DNA of 64,000 nt from Cupriavidus gilardii (GCF_013314895.1 NZ_JABTYE010000016.1:62001-126000); one strand, 5' to 3'. Positions 21,602 to 30,733 are shown, counted from the stretch's first letter. A program made the numbers and translations. Notes: a model not told the origin generated them from the sequence alone.

Positions 21602-21639
21602 AAGGGCGCTGCGGCGAGGTAGGCCGCAGCGCCCTTTTT
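21602..21639 (+). terminator. Rho-independent terminator after glmS
   Basis: A 14-bp perfect stem: AAGGGCGCTGCGGC (21602-21615) pairs with GCCGCAGCGCCCTT (21623-21636) across a 7-nt loop, GAGGTAG. TTTTT follows at 21635-21639. It lies 15 nt after the glmS stop and is one of the strongest terminators in the window. Confidence 0.93.
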
Positions 21640-21657
21640 CTTTGTCGACAGCGACAA

Positions 21658-21695
21658 GCCGCCAGCCGCCCGCCGCCCGCCGCCCGCCGCCAGCC
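21658..21695. repeat. 7-nt tandem array at the 3' end of the sensor kinase gene
   Basis: About five units of CGCCCGC or CGCCAGC lie in a row immediately beyond the sensor kinase stop codon (the gene ends at 21697 on the minus strand). This is another instance of a short array next to a stop codon. Confidence 0.6.
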
Positions 21696-21696
21696 G

Positions 21697-23073
21697 TCAG
21701 CTCGCCTGCTTCGGAAACCGCAAGGCAAACCGCGTCTTCCCCCGCTCCGACCGCACCGCGATATCCCCGCCATGCGCGAGCATGATGGCCCTGGTGATCG
21801 ACAGCCCCAGCCCCACGCTGTCCGACTCCGGCCTCGTCCGCGACTTGTCCCCCCGCGAGAAGCGATCGAAGATCGAAGGCAGCAGGCCCGGGTCGATCTC
21901 GGGGCCATCGTTCTCCACCGCGACCTCGACGTGTTCGCCGGCGTCCGCCACGTCGACGACAATACTGCCGCCCGGCGGCGTATAGCGCAGCGCGTTCGAA
22001 ATCAGATTGCTGAGCGCCCGCCGCAGCATCAGTCGATCACCACGGATCCGGCCGTCTCCCTGCAGCGCCAGCCGCACCGCCTTGTCTTCGGCCAGCGCCT
22101 CGTAGAAGTCGAACAGCGCGCGCACCTCGTCGGCGATGCGGATCGCCTCGGTGTTCGGCAGATCGAGCCCGTGTTCCATCTTGGCCAGATACAGCATGTC
22201 GGACACCATGCGCGCCAGGCGTTGCAGCTCCTCGGCGTTCGAGGCGAGGATCTCGCGGTATTTGGCGGCATCGCGCGGCTGCGACAGGGCGACCTGGGTT
22301 TGCGTCATCAGATTGGTGATCGGCGTGCGCAGCTCGTGCGCCAGGTCCGACGAAAACTCGGAGAGCCGGCGGAAATCGTCCTGCAGCCGGGCCAGCATCG
22401 CGTTCAGGTTCGCTGCCAGGTCGGCCATTTCGACGGGAACGGCTTCGACCGGCATCCGCTCGTACAGCTTGCTGCCGGTCACGGTCTGCGCGCGCGAGGC
22501 CATGGTGCGCAAGGGCGACAGTCCCCGTCGCGCCGCCCACCAGCCGAGCACGCCGCTGGCCAGCGCGGCGAGCGCGATATAGAACACCAGCGACTGGCGA
22601 AAGGCGTGAATGAAGTGGTCGTGGATCTCGGTGTCCATGCCGACCAGAATGCGCAGCGGCTCACCTGTAGCCGGATCGCGCACGGTACGCACCATGCCGC
22701 GATACAGCTGGCCGTTCTGCCGCCATTCGAGCGCGTCGTCGTCAGCGCCGCCTCGCGTCGCCGCATCGAGGGCCGGGAGGAAATCGACGCCGGGGCTGGC
22801 AAACAGCGGATCGGCTGTCCCGCCCTGAACATGGATCAGCAGGCCGCCGTGGTGCTTCTGCGCATCGGCCAGCCGCGCGGCCATGCCGTCGGCCGGTCCG
22901 GCCGTGGCGATCCGCTCGACCATCCGCAGATTGTCGCCAAGCAGCGCGTAATCCTGATCGGCGAAATGCCGGTCCATCGCCGAGAAGATCAGCCATCCCA
23001 GGCCCAGCAGCACGCACGCCGAAGTCAGCGAGAACAGCGCGGTCAGCCGGGCCGTCAGTGACAGGCGCGGCAT
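21697..23073 (-). CDS. Heavy-metal sensor histidine kinase, CopS/CusS type
   Basis: A 458-residue inner-membrane sensor. Two transmembrane helices (about residues 12-31 and 161-180) frame a periplasmic domain of about 130 residues; then come HAMP, a HisKA helix with phospho-acceptor His246 in HELRTP, and a HATPase domain (NLISNALRYTPPGG, VGLGLSITRAIM). The architecture and the neighbouring copABCD point to sensing periplasmic copper. The start overlaps the regulator's stop (ATGA), so both are translated together. The copper ligand itself cannot be read from the sequence. A copS-like role is inferred from context. Confidence 0.9.
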   Translation of the reverse strand: MPRLSLTARLTALFSLTSACVLLGLGWLIFSAMDRHFADQDYALLGDNLRMVERIATAGPADGMAARLADAQKHHGGLLIHVQGGTADPLFASPGVDFLPALDAATRGGADDDALEWRQNGQLYRGMVRTVRDPATGEPLRILVGMDTEIHDHFIHAFRQSLVFYIALAALASGVLGWWAARRGLSPLRTMASRAQTVTGSKLYERMPVEAVPVEMADLAANLNAMLARLQDDFRRLSEFSSDLAHELRTPITNLMTQTQVALSQPRDAAKYREILASNAEELQRLARMVSDMLYLAKMEHGLDLPNTEAIRIADEVRALFDFYEALAEDKAVRLALQGDGRIRGDRLMLRRALSNLISNALRYTPPGGSIVVDVADAGEHVEVAVENDGPEIDPGLLPSIFDRFSRGDKSRTRPESDSVGLGLSITRAIMLAHGGDIAVRSERGKTRFALRFPKQAS

Positions 23074-23759
23074 CAGTCGGCGTCCTCCGGGTTTTCGAGC
23101 ACGTAGCCCATGCCGCGCACCGTCTGGATCAGCTTGAGGTCGAAATCGTCGTCGATCTTGGCGCGCAGGCGGCGGATGGCGACGTCGATCACGTTGCTGT
23201 CGCTGTCGAAGTTCATGTCCCAGACCTGCGAGGCGATCAGCGAGCGCGGCAGCACCTCGCCGCGCCGGCGGGCCAGCAGTTCGAGCAGCGAGAACTCCTT
23301 GTTGGTCAGCACGATGCGCCGGCCCGCGCGCGTCGCGCGGCGACGAGCCAGGTCCAGCACCAGGTCGGCGATCTGGATGCGGTCCAGCGCCACCTGCGTG
23401 GCGCCGCGGCGCAGCAGCGTGCGGACGCGCGCCAGTAGTTCGGCGAAGGCGAACGGTTTGACCAGATAGTCGTCGGCGCCGAGTTCCAATCCCTTGACGC
23501 GATCGGCGACGCTGTCGCGTGCCGTCAGGAACAGCACCGGGACCCGGTTGTCGGCGGCGCGCAGCGTCTGCACGATGCGCCAGCCGTCGACGTCGGGCAG
23601 CATCACGTCGAGCACGATCAGGTCGTAGGTTTCCGTCATGGCCAGATGCTGGCCGTCCAGGCCGTTGGCGGCCAGGTCCACCACGAACCCCGCCTCGGTC
23701 AGACCCTGCCGCAGGTATTCCCCGGTCTTGGCCTCGTCTTCGACTACCAGCAATTTCAT
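23073..23759 (-). CDS. copR: Response regulator, CopR/CusR type (OmpR family)
   Basis: A 228-residue OmpR-class regulator. The receiver domain has acidic residues EDE near the N-terminus, the phosphorylation site Asp51 ([14 protein letters not shown]) and Lys in YLVKPFAF. The C-terminal winged helix contains [21 protein letters not shown] and [29 protein letters not shown] is typical of the heavy-metal CusR/CopR group. It reads divergently from copA with an inverted-repeat operator between them. A longer ORF from 23846 is rejected since the conserved receiver starts at MKLLVVEDE. The target operator is the palindrome at 23854-23873. Confidence 0.92.
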   Translation of the reverse strand: MKLLVVEDEAKTGEYLRQGLTEAGFVVDLAANGLDGQHLAMTETYDLIVLDVMLPDVDGWRIVQTLRAADNRVPVLFLTARDSVADRVKGLELGADDYLVKPFAFAELLARVRTLLRRGATQVALDRIQIADLVLDLARRRATRAGRRIVLTNKEFSLLELLARRRGEVLPRSLIASQVWDMNFDSDSNVIDVAIRRLRAKIDDDFDLKLIQTVRGMGYVLENPEDAD

Positions 23760-23853
23760 TTGCGCTTCCCGCTTCCCGTCTCGCGCGGCAACCATGAGGC
23801 GCCCGCAGCCGCTGTCGCGATAGTGTAGGGCGAGGCCAACCAACATGACGCGA

Positions 23854-23873
23854 ACATTACCGGAATGTAATGT
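23854..23873. promoter_or_regulatory. Cop-box-like operator between copRS and copABCD
   Basis: Perfect inverted repeat ACATTAC (23854-23860), spacer CGGAAT, GTAATGT (23867-23873). It stands in AT-richer sequence in the 211-nt divergent gap, 98 nt upstream of copA. The form resembles known CopR/CusR boxes, which contain ACATT/AATGT half sites. Binding by the adjacent CopR-type regulator, and control of both directions, is inference. Confidence 0.8.
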
Positions 23874-23970
23874 CGAGGTAATTGGCCGGTTACTGCGCCG
23901 TCCTTATGCTGGCGACGCGATAGAAGCGATAAACGCGATAGAACGCGATAGACCACAAGGAACCGCCTCC

Positions 23971-25878
23971 ATGCCTCGTTTTGCCCCGCCCGCCCTGGCC
24001 CTGCCGCCCCATCTGTCCCGCCGGCGCTTCGTGCAAGGTCTGGTCGCCGGCGGCGTGCTCGGTGCGCTGTCGGGCTTGCCGGCCGCGGCATGGGCGCAGA
24101 ACGCGGGCGCGCCACGGCGCGCGGGCAGCGGCAGCGCGCCGGTGCTGACCGGCACCGAGTTCGACCTGGTCATCGAGGAGGCGGTCGTCAACTTCACCGG
24201 CAAGCCGGCCATCGCCCACACCATCAACGGCATGCTGCCCGGCCCGACGCTGCGCTGGCGCAAGGGCGATATGGTGACGATCCGCGTCACCAACCGCTTG
24301 CGCGAGCCGACCTCGATCCACTGGCACGGCATCATCCTGCCGTTCGAGATGGACGGCGTGCCAGGCATCAGCTTCCCCGGCATCGCGCCGGGCCAGACCT
24401 TCACCTACCGCTTCAAGGTCGTGCAGAGCGGCAGCTACTGGTACCACTCGCACTCCGGCTTCCAGGAGATGACCGGCGTCTACGGCGGCCTGATCATCGA
24501 CGGCGACGACGATTCGATCCGCGCGGACCGCGACCATACCGTGCTGCTGTCCGACTGGACCGACGAGGACGGCATGCGGGTGCTGTCCAAGCTCAAGACC
24601 CAGAGCGACTACTACAACTACAACCAGCCCACCGTCGTCGACTTCTTCCGCGATGTCGCCAACGACGGCGTCAAGGCGGCCGTCGACAAGCGTCGCATGT
24701 GGAACCAGATGCGGATGAGCCCGACCGATCTGGCCGATCTGTCCGCGCATACGCTGACCTACCTGACCAACGGCGTGACGCCGGCCGGCAACTGGACGGG
24801 CCTGTTCAAGCCGGGCGACAAGGTGCGGCTGCGCTTCATCAATGGCAGCGGCAATACCTTCTATGACGTGCGCATTCCGGGGCTGAAGCTCAAGGTCGTG
24901 CAGGTCGACGGCCAGAACATCGAGCCTGTGACGGTCGACGAATTCCGCTTCGGCCCCGGCGAGACCTGCGATGTCCTGGTGGAGCCGCGCGACGAGGCCT
25001 ACACGATCTTCTCGCAGTCGATGGACCGCACCGGCTACGCGCGCGGCACGCTGGCGACGCGCGAGGGGCTGCAGGCCGCCGTGCCGGCGCTCGACAAGGC
25101 CGAATGGCTGACCATGACCGACATGATGGGGGACATGGGGGCGATGGGCGCGGCTGGGATGGCAGGCATGGGCCATGGCGGCGGGCACGACCACGGCGCC
25201 ACGCGGGGCACGCATGGCACGCACGGGGCGAACGGCATGCACGGGGCGCACGGGGCGCATGGCATGCACGGTATGCACCACGGTGGCATGGCGATGGACC
25301 ACAGCCAGCACGCGATGCCGGCGATGCGGTCGGATGGCTCGCTCAAGGTGCCCGGCAAGACCGCCCGCCATGCGCGCACCGAATACGGCCCGAGCACCGA
25401 CATGCGGGTCGATATGGCGCGCACCAATCTCGACGATCCGGGCATCGGTCTGCGCAACAACGGGCGGCGCGCGCTGACGCTGGCCGACATGCGGACCATC
25501 GGCGGTCCGATGGACCCCCGGGGGCCGGGGCGTGAGGTCGAGCTGCACCTGACCGGCAACATGGAGCGCTACACGTGGTCGTTCGACGGCCTGGAGTTCG
25601 GCAAGTCGACGCCGGTCTACTTCCGCCACGGCGAACGGCTGCGGGTGATCCTGCACAACGACACGATGATGACCCACCCGATGCACCTGCACGGCATGTG
25701 GAGCGAGCTGGAGACACCGGACGGCGACTTCCAGGCGCGCCGGCACACGATTCCGGTGCAGCCGGCGCAGCGCATCAGCTTCCTCGTCACGGCCGATGCT
25801 GTCGGACGTTGGGCCTGGCATTGCCATCTGATGATGCATATGGACGCAGGCATGTTCCGCGAAGTGCTGGTGGCCTGA
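23971..25878 (+). CDS. copA: Copper-resistance multicopper oxidase CopA
   Basis: Periplasmic multicopper oxidase of the CopA/PcoA class, thought to oxidise Cu(I) and sequester copper. The 635-residue protein has a Tat signal (LSRRRFVQGLVAGG) and the four copper clusters HWHG, HSHSG, HPMHLHG and HCHLMMHMDAGM. Between about residues 379 and 452 lies a Met/His/Gly-rich insert with MGDMGAMG, MAGMGHGGG and repeated HGMHG elements, likely extra Cu sites. AAGGA lies 9 nt before the ATG; an upstream in-frame ATG at 23845 is rejected as it would span the operator. copB follows, with stop and start nearly touching. Confidence 0.96.
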   Translation: MPRFAPPALALPPHLSRRRFVQGLVAGGVLGALSGLPAAAWAQNAGAPRRAGSGSAPVLTGTEFDLVIEEAVVNFTGKPAIAHTINGMLPGPTLRWRKGDMVTIRVTNRLREPTSIHWHGIILPFEMDGVPGISFPGIAPGQTFTYRFKVVQSGSYWYHSHSGFQEMTGVYGGLIIDGDDDSIRADRDHTVLLSDWTDEDGMRVLSKLKTQSDYYNYNQPTVVDFFRDVANDGVKAAVDKRRMWNQMRMSPTDLADLSAHTLTYLTNGVTPAGNWTGLFKPGDKVRLRFINGSGNTFYDVRIPGLKLKVVQVDGQNIEPVTVDEFRFGPGETCDVLVEPRDEAYTIFSQSMDRTGYARGTLATREGLQAAVPALDKAEWLTMTDMMGDMGAMGAAGMAGMGHGGGHDHGATRGTHGTHGANGMHGAHGAHGMHGMHHGGMAMDHSQHAMPAMRSDGSLKVPGKTARHARTEYGPSTDMRVDMARTNLDDPGIGLRNNGRRALTLADMRTIGGPMDPRGPGREVELHLTGNMERYTWSFDGLEFGKSTPVYFRHGERLRVILHNDTMMTHPMHLHGMWSELETPDGDFQARRHTIPVQPAQRISFLVTADAVGRWAWHCHLMMHMDAGMFREVLVA

Positions 25879-25925
25879 TGGGCCCGAGCTTCCATCCGAA
25901 TTCCAAGACGCACGGGGCCCGAGCC

Positions 25926-26963
25926 ATGCCAACGAAAACACTCCTTGCCATCCTGCTGGCGTCCGCCGGCATTCATGCCGCCTGGGGGCAGCAAGCGCAC
26001 CAGCACGATCACGCCGACCATCAGCAGCACCAGCAGCACCAGCAGCACCAGCAGCATCAGCGGCATCAGCAGCATGACGAGCACGCGCAGCATCATCAGC
26101 ACCAGCACCAGCACCAGCACCAGCACCAGCACCAGCAGACCGACCACGGCACCAAGCCACCACCGTCCCGCGGCACCGCCCCGCAGCCGGCGATGGACCA
26201 CGGCGACATGAAGATGCAGGGCGGCAGCGCGCCGCCCGACGCGCGTGACCCGCACGCTTACTCCGGCGGCCATCGCCTTGGCGTCGGGCAGTACGCGCTC
26301 GGCCCACATCGCCAGTTGCATATGGCCGACGAGCATCTGTTCGGCTCGGTGCTGGTGGACCGCCTCGAGTGGGCGCGCGGCACCGAGACCAGCGCGGCCG
26401 CGTACGAGGCACAAGCCTGGTTCGGCGGCACCTACGACCGGCTGGTGATCAAGGCCGAGGGCGAAGTCGAACGCGGCAAGGTGCACGAGGCTCGCACCGA
26501 GCTGCTGTGGGGCCACGCCATCGCCAGCTATTGGGACACCCAGCTTGGTATCCGCAACGACGCCGGCCACGGCCGTCCGGCGCGCAACTGGCTGGCGTTT
26601 GGTGTGCAGGGTCTGGCGCCATACTGGTTCGAAGTCGACGCCACCGGCTACCTCGGCACCGAAGGGCGGACGGCGCTGCGGCTGTCGGCCGAGTACGAAC
26701 TGCTGATCACGCAGCGGCTGATCCTGCAGCCGCGCATCGAGGCGAACTTCTACGGCAAGAACGACCGCGAGGTCGGCGTCGGCAGCGGCCTGTCCAACGG
26801 CGCCGTCGGCGTGCGGCTACGCTACGAGTTCAACCGGCAATTCGCGCCGTACATCGGTGTCGAGCGCTACCAGACCTTCGGCAATACGGCCGACATGGTG
26901 CGCGCATCAGGCGGGCGCAGCGGCGAGACGCGTTTCGTCGCCGGCGTGCGCGTCTGGTTCTGA
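25926..26963 (+). CDS. copB: Outer-membrane copper-resistance protein CopB
   Basis: A 345-residue outer-membrane beta-barrel of the CopB/PcoB family. A signal peptide (MPTKTLLAILLASAGIHAAWG) is followed by an extreme His/Gln-rich stretch, residues about 24-77, built from Gln-His dipeptides and QQH units, which may bind copper. The barrel part has the family features DHGDMKMQG, SGGHRLGVGQYA, DRLEWARG and the C-terminal aromatic VRVWF typical of outer-membrane proteins. An alternative start at 25878 overlaps the copA stop (TGATG) but adds 16 residues before the signal peptide. The CAG/CAC coding repeat is slippage-prone, so its length may vary between isolates. Confidence 0.92.
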   Translation: MPTKTLLAILLASAGIHAAWGQQAHQHDHADHQQHQQHQQHQQHQRHQQHDEHAQHHQHQHQHQHQHQHQQTDHGTKPPPSRGTAPQPAMDHGDMKMQGGSAPPDARDPHAYSGGHRLGVGQYALGPHRQLHMADEHLFGSVLVDRLEWARGTETSAAAYEAQAWFGGTYDRLVIKAEGEVERGKVHEARTELLWGHAIASYWDTQLGIRNDAGHGRPARNWLAFGVQGLAPYWFEVDATGYLGTEGRTALRLSAEYELLITQRLILQPRIEANFYGKNDREVGVGSGLSNGAVGVRLRYEFNRQFAPYIGVERYQTFGNTADMVRASGGRSGETRFVAGVRVWF

Positions 26964-27003
26964 GCCGTACCGTCTTTCTCGCTGACTTCTCAGGGAGCGT
27001 CCC

Positions 27004-27390
27004 ATGCGTGCGATCCGTACGACCGTCCATACCTTGCTGCTCGGCGCGGCGCTGCTGAGTGGCCACAGCGCCTTCGCGCACCCCCGGCTGCTGTCATCGA
27101 CACCCGCGGACAACGCCGAAGTGTCCGCGCCGGACCGGATCGAGCTGCGCTTCTCCGAGGGCCTGGTGAAGCAGTTCTCCGGCGCCAATCTGCTGATGAC
27201 AGGCATGCCGGGCATGGCCAATCATGGGCCGATGAAGATTGCGGCCGCCGTGTCGCCGGGAGAAGACGCGAAGACGCTGGTTGTCACGCCGGCCAAGCCG
27301 CTGGTGCCCGGCAGCTACCGTCTGGAATGGCGTGCGGTCGGGTCGGATACGCATCCGGTCAGCGGCAAGGTCTCGTTCCAGGTGAAGTGA
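27004..27390 (+). CDS. copC: Periplasmic copper-binding protein CopC
   Basis: A 128-residue periplasmic protein of the CopC/PcoC family. The signal peptide ends at SAFA, leaving His26 as the first mature residue, which is a Cu(II) ligand in CopC proteins. HPRLLSSTPADNAEV and the Met-rich GANLLMTGMPGMANHG segment (candidate Cu(I) site) follow, and SDTHPVSGKVSFQVK closes the fold. AGGGAG precedes the ATG. copD begins 5 nt after the stop, consistent with the paired CopC-CopD function in copper delivery across the inner membrane. Confidence 0.94.
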   Translation: MRAIRTTVHTLLLGAALLSGHSAFAHPRLLSSTPADNAEVSAPDRIELRFSEGLVKQFSGANLLMTGMPGMANHGPMKIAAAVSPGEDAKTLVVTPAKPLVPGSYRLEWRAVGSDTHPVSGKVSFQVK

Positions 27391-27394
27391 TCCG

Positions 27395-28333
27395 ATGCCG
27401 GCGGACTGGCCGACCGTTCTGTTGCGGTTCGCGCTGTACCTGGACCTGATGCTGGTGTTCGGGCTGCCGTTTTTTGTCGTCCATGCGCTGCGCGGCGACG
27501 AGCGCCGATCGCGCTTCGCCACATCGGTGCTGTACGCAGCAGCCGGTGGCGCGATCGCCGGACTGCTTCTGTCCGTCGGCAATCTGCTGATGATGGCCAA
27601 GGCGCTGTCGGGCGTCGCGCAATACGCACATCTGGACCCGGAAACCGTCGGCATGGTGCTGAGCGCCACCGACTTTGGCGTGGCCTGGGGTGTGCGGATG
27701 GCGGCGCTGCTTGCCGCGTTGCTTGCCCTTTCACTGCGCGGCCTGCCACACGGGCTTCGCCTCGGCATCGCGACCGTTGCGGCGGCCGTGGCGCTCGCCA
27801 CGCTGGCGTGGGCGGGCCACGGCGCCATCGGCGAGGGAGCCCGCCGCTACCTTCATCTCGGCGCCGACATCGCGCATCTGCTTGCGGCCGGTACCTGGGT
27901 CGGCGCGTTGCTGGGCTTCGTCGTCATGGCCGCCCGCGCGCCGCACGCGACCCCGGCCCGGCTGGCGCTGCTTGGCCGCACCGCCACCGGGTTTGCACGC
28001 GTCGGCACGCTGGTCGTTGCCACGCTGGTGCTGACCGGCGCGATCAACTACTGGCTGATCGTCGGCCCGTCGCTGGCCTCCATCGCCTCGACCCCCTACG
28101 GCGTGCTGCTGCTGGCGAAGCTGGCGCTGTTCGGCGCGATGCTGGGGCTTGCCGCCCTGAACCGCTATCGCCTCAGCCCGCGCCTGGCCGCGGCGCTGGT
28201 CTCCGGCGAACCGCGCTGGGCAGCAGCGGCGCTGCGCCGCAGCCTGTGGCTGGAAACCGGCTGCGCCGCGGCGATCCTGGCGCTGGTGGCGTGGCTCGGC
28301 ACACTGTCGCCGGAGCCGCTGCAAGGGGGGTAG
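27395..28333 (+). CDS. copD: Inner-membrane copper protein CopD
   Basis: A 312-residue polytopic membrane protein with about eight hydrophobic helices, of the CopD/PcoD family that works with CopC in copper movement across the inner membrane. His residues in the helices (for example AGHGAIGEG, LHLGADIAHLLAAGTWVGAL) match the conserved pattern, and AGTWVGALLGF is a family hallmark. No ribosome-binding site is needed beyond coupling to copC. It is the last gene of copABCD. Transport direction in this organism cannot be judged. Confidence 0.92.
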   Translation: MPADWPTVLLRFALYLDLMLVFGLPFFVVHALRGDERRSRFATSVLYAAAGGAIAGLLLSVGNLLMMAKALSGVAQYAHLDPETVGMVLSATDFGVAWGVRMAALLAALLALSLRGLPHGLRLGIATVAAAVALATLAWAGHGAIGEGARRYLHLGADIAHLLAAGTWVGALLGFVVMAARAPHATPARLALLGRTATGFARVGTLVVATLVLTGAINYWLIVGPSLASIASTPYGVLLLAKLALFGAMLGLAALNRYRLSPRLAAALVSGEPRWAAAALRRSLWLETGCAAAILALVAWLGTLSPEPLQGG

Positions 28334-28533
28334 CGGCTTCGGGCCCCGGCGCGTTTGCAGCATTGACAATACCTCGTGCAGATTCTGCGACATCGACTGC
28401 CTTACCGATGCGCATGACCCCTACGCTGCGGAGGATAGGTCTCCCAACGCGGGTATCACGCCGATCCGCGTGCTGGCACGCTCGATGCATCGGTTCGAGT
28501 CCGGACGTCTTGTCCGCACATCCGGAGACCATC

Positions 28534-28665
28534 ATGACTCAGCAACAGCAAGGCCAAGGCCAAAAGAGCGGCAGCAAGCAGCAGCAACAGCAGCAGCAAA
28601 GCAAGGGCGGCCAGCAGCAGCAAGGCGGCCAACAGCGCGAGCGCAAGCAGCAGCAACAGAAGTAA
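28534..28665 (+). CDS. 43-residue Gln-rich peptide
   Basis: A short ORF, MTQQQQGQGQKSG at the start, made almost only of Gln, Gly, Lys, Ser and Arg. GGAG lies 6 nt upstream of the ATG and a strong terminator starts 20 nt after the stop, so it looks like a real small gene and not random coding. The composition is basic and disordered, with no hydrophobic segment. I do not recognise a family. The DNA is a CAG-rich low-complexity tract, so a non-coding or small-RNA role is also possible. Confidence 0.6.
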   Translation: MTQQQQGQGQKSGSKQQQQQQQSKGGQQQQGGQQRERKQQQQK

Positions 28666-28684
28666 GGCAGTGCGGGAGGATGCG

Positions 28685-28719
28685 GCGGCGAATGCCCGGA
28701 GGGCTTCGCCGCTTTTTTT
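28685..28719 (+). terminator. Rho-independent terminator after the Gln-rich gene
   Basis: GCGGCGAA (28685-28692) pairs with TTCGCCGC (28705-28712); the inner CCC/GGG extends the stem around a short loop. Seven T residues follow at 28713-28719. It ends transcription of the small Gln-rich gene and possibly of copABCD. Confidence 0.9.
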
Positions 28720-28817
28720 GCGTTACAGCAATCGGACCATCAACCTTAGGACGCTTGCTCGTCGAACTTGTCCCACAGGGCGGACTTGAACCATGCCGGC
28801 ATCCTGTCGGGCTTTTT

Positions 28818-29585
28818 TCACTGTCCGAGTAGTGGGTGGCATTCCTTTGCGCTCAACTGCTCGGCCAGAAACGCCTTCATCGCCGCCCACGAGCGCCTGT
28901 CGGCCTTCGCGTCATAGACGATCCCCCGCTCGGGGAAATTTGCGCCGGCGAAGGTGAAGGCGTGGCGCGCGTGCCCATAGGCGTGCAATTGCCAGTCCGC
29001 CCCGGCGTCGGTCAGTTCGCTGGCGATGGCCAGCACATCGGCCGGCGGCGCGACCGGGTCTCCCCAGCCGTGCAGCAGCAGGACGCTTGCGCAGATCGGC
29101 TCCTGCCTGCCGATTCCTGGCGGCTGTAGCACGCCGTGAATGCTGATGGCGGCGACCAGGTTCGGCGGCGCCGCGCGCGCCAGGTCCAGCGCGCACAGGC
29201 CGCCGAAGCAGTAGCCGACCGCGGCGATGCGGCCCGGATCGACGCCGGGGAGCGCCATGGCGGCATCGAGCCCGGCCAGCAGCCGTCGCCGCAGCAGGGC
29301 ACGGTCGGCCAGCATCGGATTCATCAGATGCGAGTTGTCGCCCATCGGGTCGCCGCGCACGCCCTTGCCATAGACGTCGGCGGCGAAGCAGACGTAGCCC
29401 AATGCGGCCAGCCGGTCCGCGCTGCGCTTGATGGGATCGCTCAGGCCGCTCCACTCGTGGGCCAGCAGCACGCACGGCGCGGACGGCCCGAGGCCCGCGG
29501 GCCGGGCCACGTAACCCTCGAAGGTCGTCTCGCCGTCGGTGTAGTCGATCGGCGTTCGTTCCAGCGCAATCTCTTCAACGTCCAT
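28818..29585 (-). CDS. Dienelactone hydrolase family protein
   Basis: A 255-residue alpha/beta hydrolase of the dienelactone hydrolase family. Nucleophile Cys126 sits in AVGYCFGG, the family form of the elbow; GDPVAP supplies the acid and GHARHAF the His. LLAHEWSGL carries the oxyanion-side residues. Such enzymes open lactones in chloroaromatic breakdown, but many members have unknown substrates. The ATG at 29585 has AGGAGG 5 nt upstream, better than the GTG two codons earlier. No aromatic ring-cleavage genes lie nearby, so the substrate cannot be inferred. Confidence 0.88.
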   Translation of the reverse strand: MDVEEIALERTPIDYTDGETTFEGYVARPAGLGPSAPCVLLAHEWSGLSDPIKRSADRLAALGYVCFAADVYGKGVRGDPMGDNSHLMNPMLADRALLRRRLLAGLDAAMALPGVDPGRIAAVGYCFGGLCALDLARAAPPNLVAAISIHGVLQPPGIGRQEPICASVLLLHGWGDPVAPPADVLAIASELTDAGADWQLHAYGHARHAFTFAGANFPERGIVYDAKADRRSWAAMKAFLAEQLSAKECHPLLGQ

Positions 29586-29669
29586 ACCCACCTCCTGTCG
29601 TGTGCCATCGGAGGATGCCGCTGCGCGGACGCGCCGTATTGAACGTTTGGGACGCCGGACGTCGCCTCG

Positions 29670-30482
29670 TCAGAGATAGAAGGCCGGACCGTCGCCCGGT
29701 TGCCGGCCGAAATACTCGGCCAGCTGCGAAGGCCCGCCGCGGGCGTAGCCGCCCGGGGTCTGGGCCAGCCGACGCCGCCAGTTGCGGATCTGGTGCGCCT
29801 GGTCGCTGAAGCCGGTCAGCGGATCGCCATCGCCGCGTTGCACGGCCTGGATGCTCGACTGCAGCCGTTCCAGGTCCATCAGCTGCTTGGGGCCAAGGCC
29901 GAGATGCCGCTCGAACCATCGGTGCAGTTGGCGGCGATCGACGGCGGTCAGCCGGGCGATGTCCTGCACCTGCCGGCCTTGCCGCAACAGCGCGTGGGCT
30001 GCCGCGAGGGTCGGCAGTTCCATTGGCGCGCGGGTGGCGTCGAGGCGCCGCAGCAGCCAGTCGTCCAGTTGGCGGGCGATCCGGGCCGGCGACCACGCGG
30101 CGCTGAGGTCTGCCTCGAGCGCGCAGGCCGCCCCGTCGCCCAGGTAGCTGGCGAGGTCCATCAGGCGATCCTTGCAGTCCGGGCCAATGCCGGGAAATAG
30201 CCGCGCCAATCCCACGGCGCTGAACATCGCCATGACGAAATACGTGTCCGACCACGAGCGCCAGCGGCGGCTGGCCGACTGGAAACCCAGCAGCGAGACC
30301 TTCGGGACCGTGGCGCCGCCCTCCATCGCATTCGGGCGGCCGAAGTTGACCGACAGCACCGCGCCCGGATACGGGCAGGTCACGATCGGCTGCCCTTCGT
30401 ACAGGCCCTCCAGATCCTGGACGAACCAGTAGCCGTTGACATAGGGCGCCAATGCGGGGCAAGGGGCGATTACCTGGAACAT
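29670..30482 (-). CDS. AraC family transcriptional regulator
   Basis: A 270-residue regulator. The N-terminal domain has the DUF6597-type pattern (PCPALAPYVNGYWFVQD, then CPYPGAVLSVNFG), a sensor form found with AraC helices. The C-terminal half holds two HTH motifs, the first being VQDIARLTAVDRRQLHRWFERHLGLGPKQ and the second FSDQAHQIRNWRR, together about residues 165-250. The start MFQVIAPCP is the first in-frame Met before the conserved domain; the ORF extends upstream without support. Likely target is unknown; its neighbours are a hydrolase and an SGNH esterase. Confidence 0.85.
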   Translation of the reverse strand: MFQVIAPCPALAPYVNGYWFVQDLEGLYEGQPIVTCPYPGAVLSVNFGRPNAMEGGATVPKVSLLGFQSASRRWRSWSDTYFVMAMFSAVGLARLFPGIGPDCKDRLMDLASYLGDGAACALEADLSAAWSPARIARQLDDWLLRRLDATRAPMELPTLAAAHALLRQGRQVQDIARLTAVDRRQLHRWFERHLGLGPKQLMDLERLQSSIQAVQRGDGDPLTGFSDQAHQIRNWRRRLAQTPGGYARGGPSQLAEYFGRQPGDGPAFYL

Positions 30483-30630
30483 GGCGGCGTCGTTGGAAAG
30501 GCAGTGCGGAGGCGGAGGACAGGCGACGGGCGATGTTCCCCCGCAACGGATGACGTCGAACATACCAGAAGCCGGGCCCTGGAGCGCTGCCCACGCCGGT
30601 CCCGGGGAATGCCTCCGCGGCCGGCACGCC

Positions 30631-30733
30631 GCTATCGCGTCGTCAAGCCCCCAACGCGTCGTCACTGCTCCTGCCCGTCGCCACGCCCCCACCGTGTCGC
30701 CATGCCCCTATCGCGTCGCCACGCTGGCGCCGC
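30631..30733. repeat. 19-nt tandem array at the SGNH esterase 3' end
   Basis: Five imperfect units of exactly 19-nt period, recognised by GTCG at 30639, 30658, 30677, 30696 and 30715, with a core like GCGTCGCCACGCCCC. The last unit contains the stop codon of the SGNH gene (30708-30710, minus strand). The array occupies much of the 225-nt gap upstream of the AraC gene. Confidence 0.75.

Noticed and set aside
23890..26412. 840-residue antisense ORF over copA/copB
   Set aside because: Long only because both GC-rich genes lack stops in that frame; no start signal or domain.
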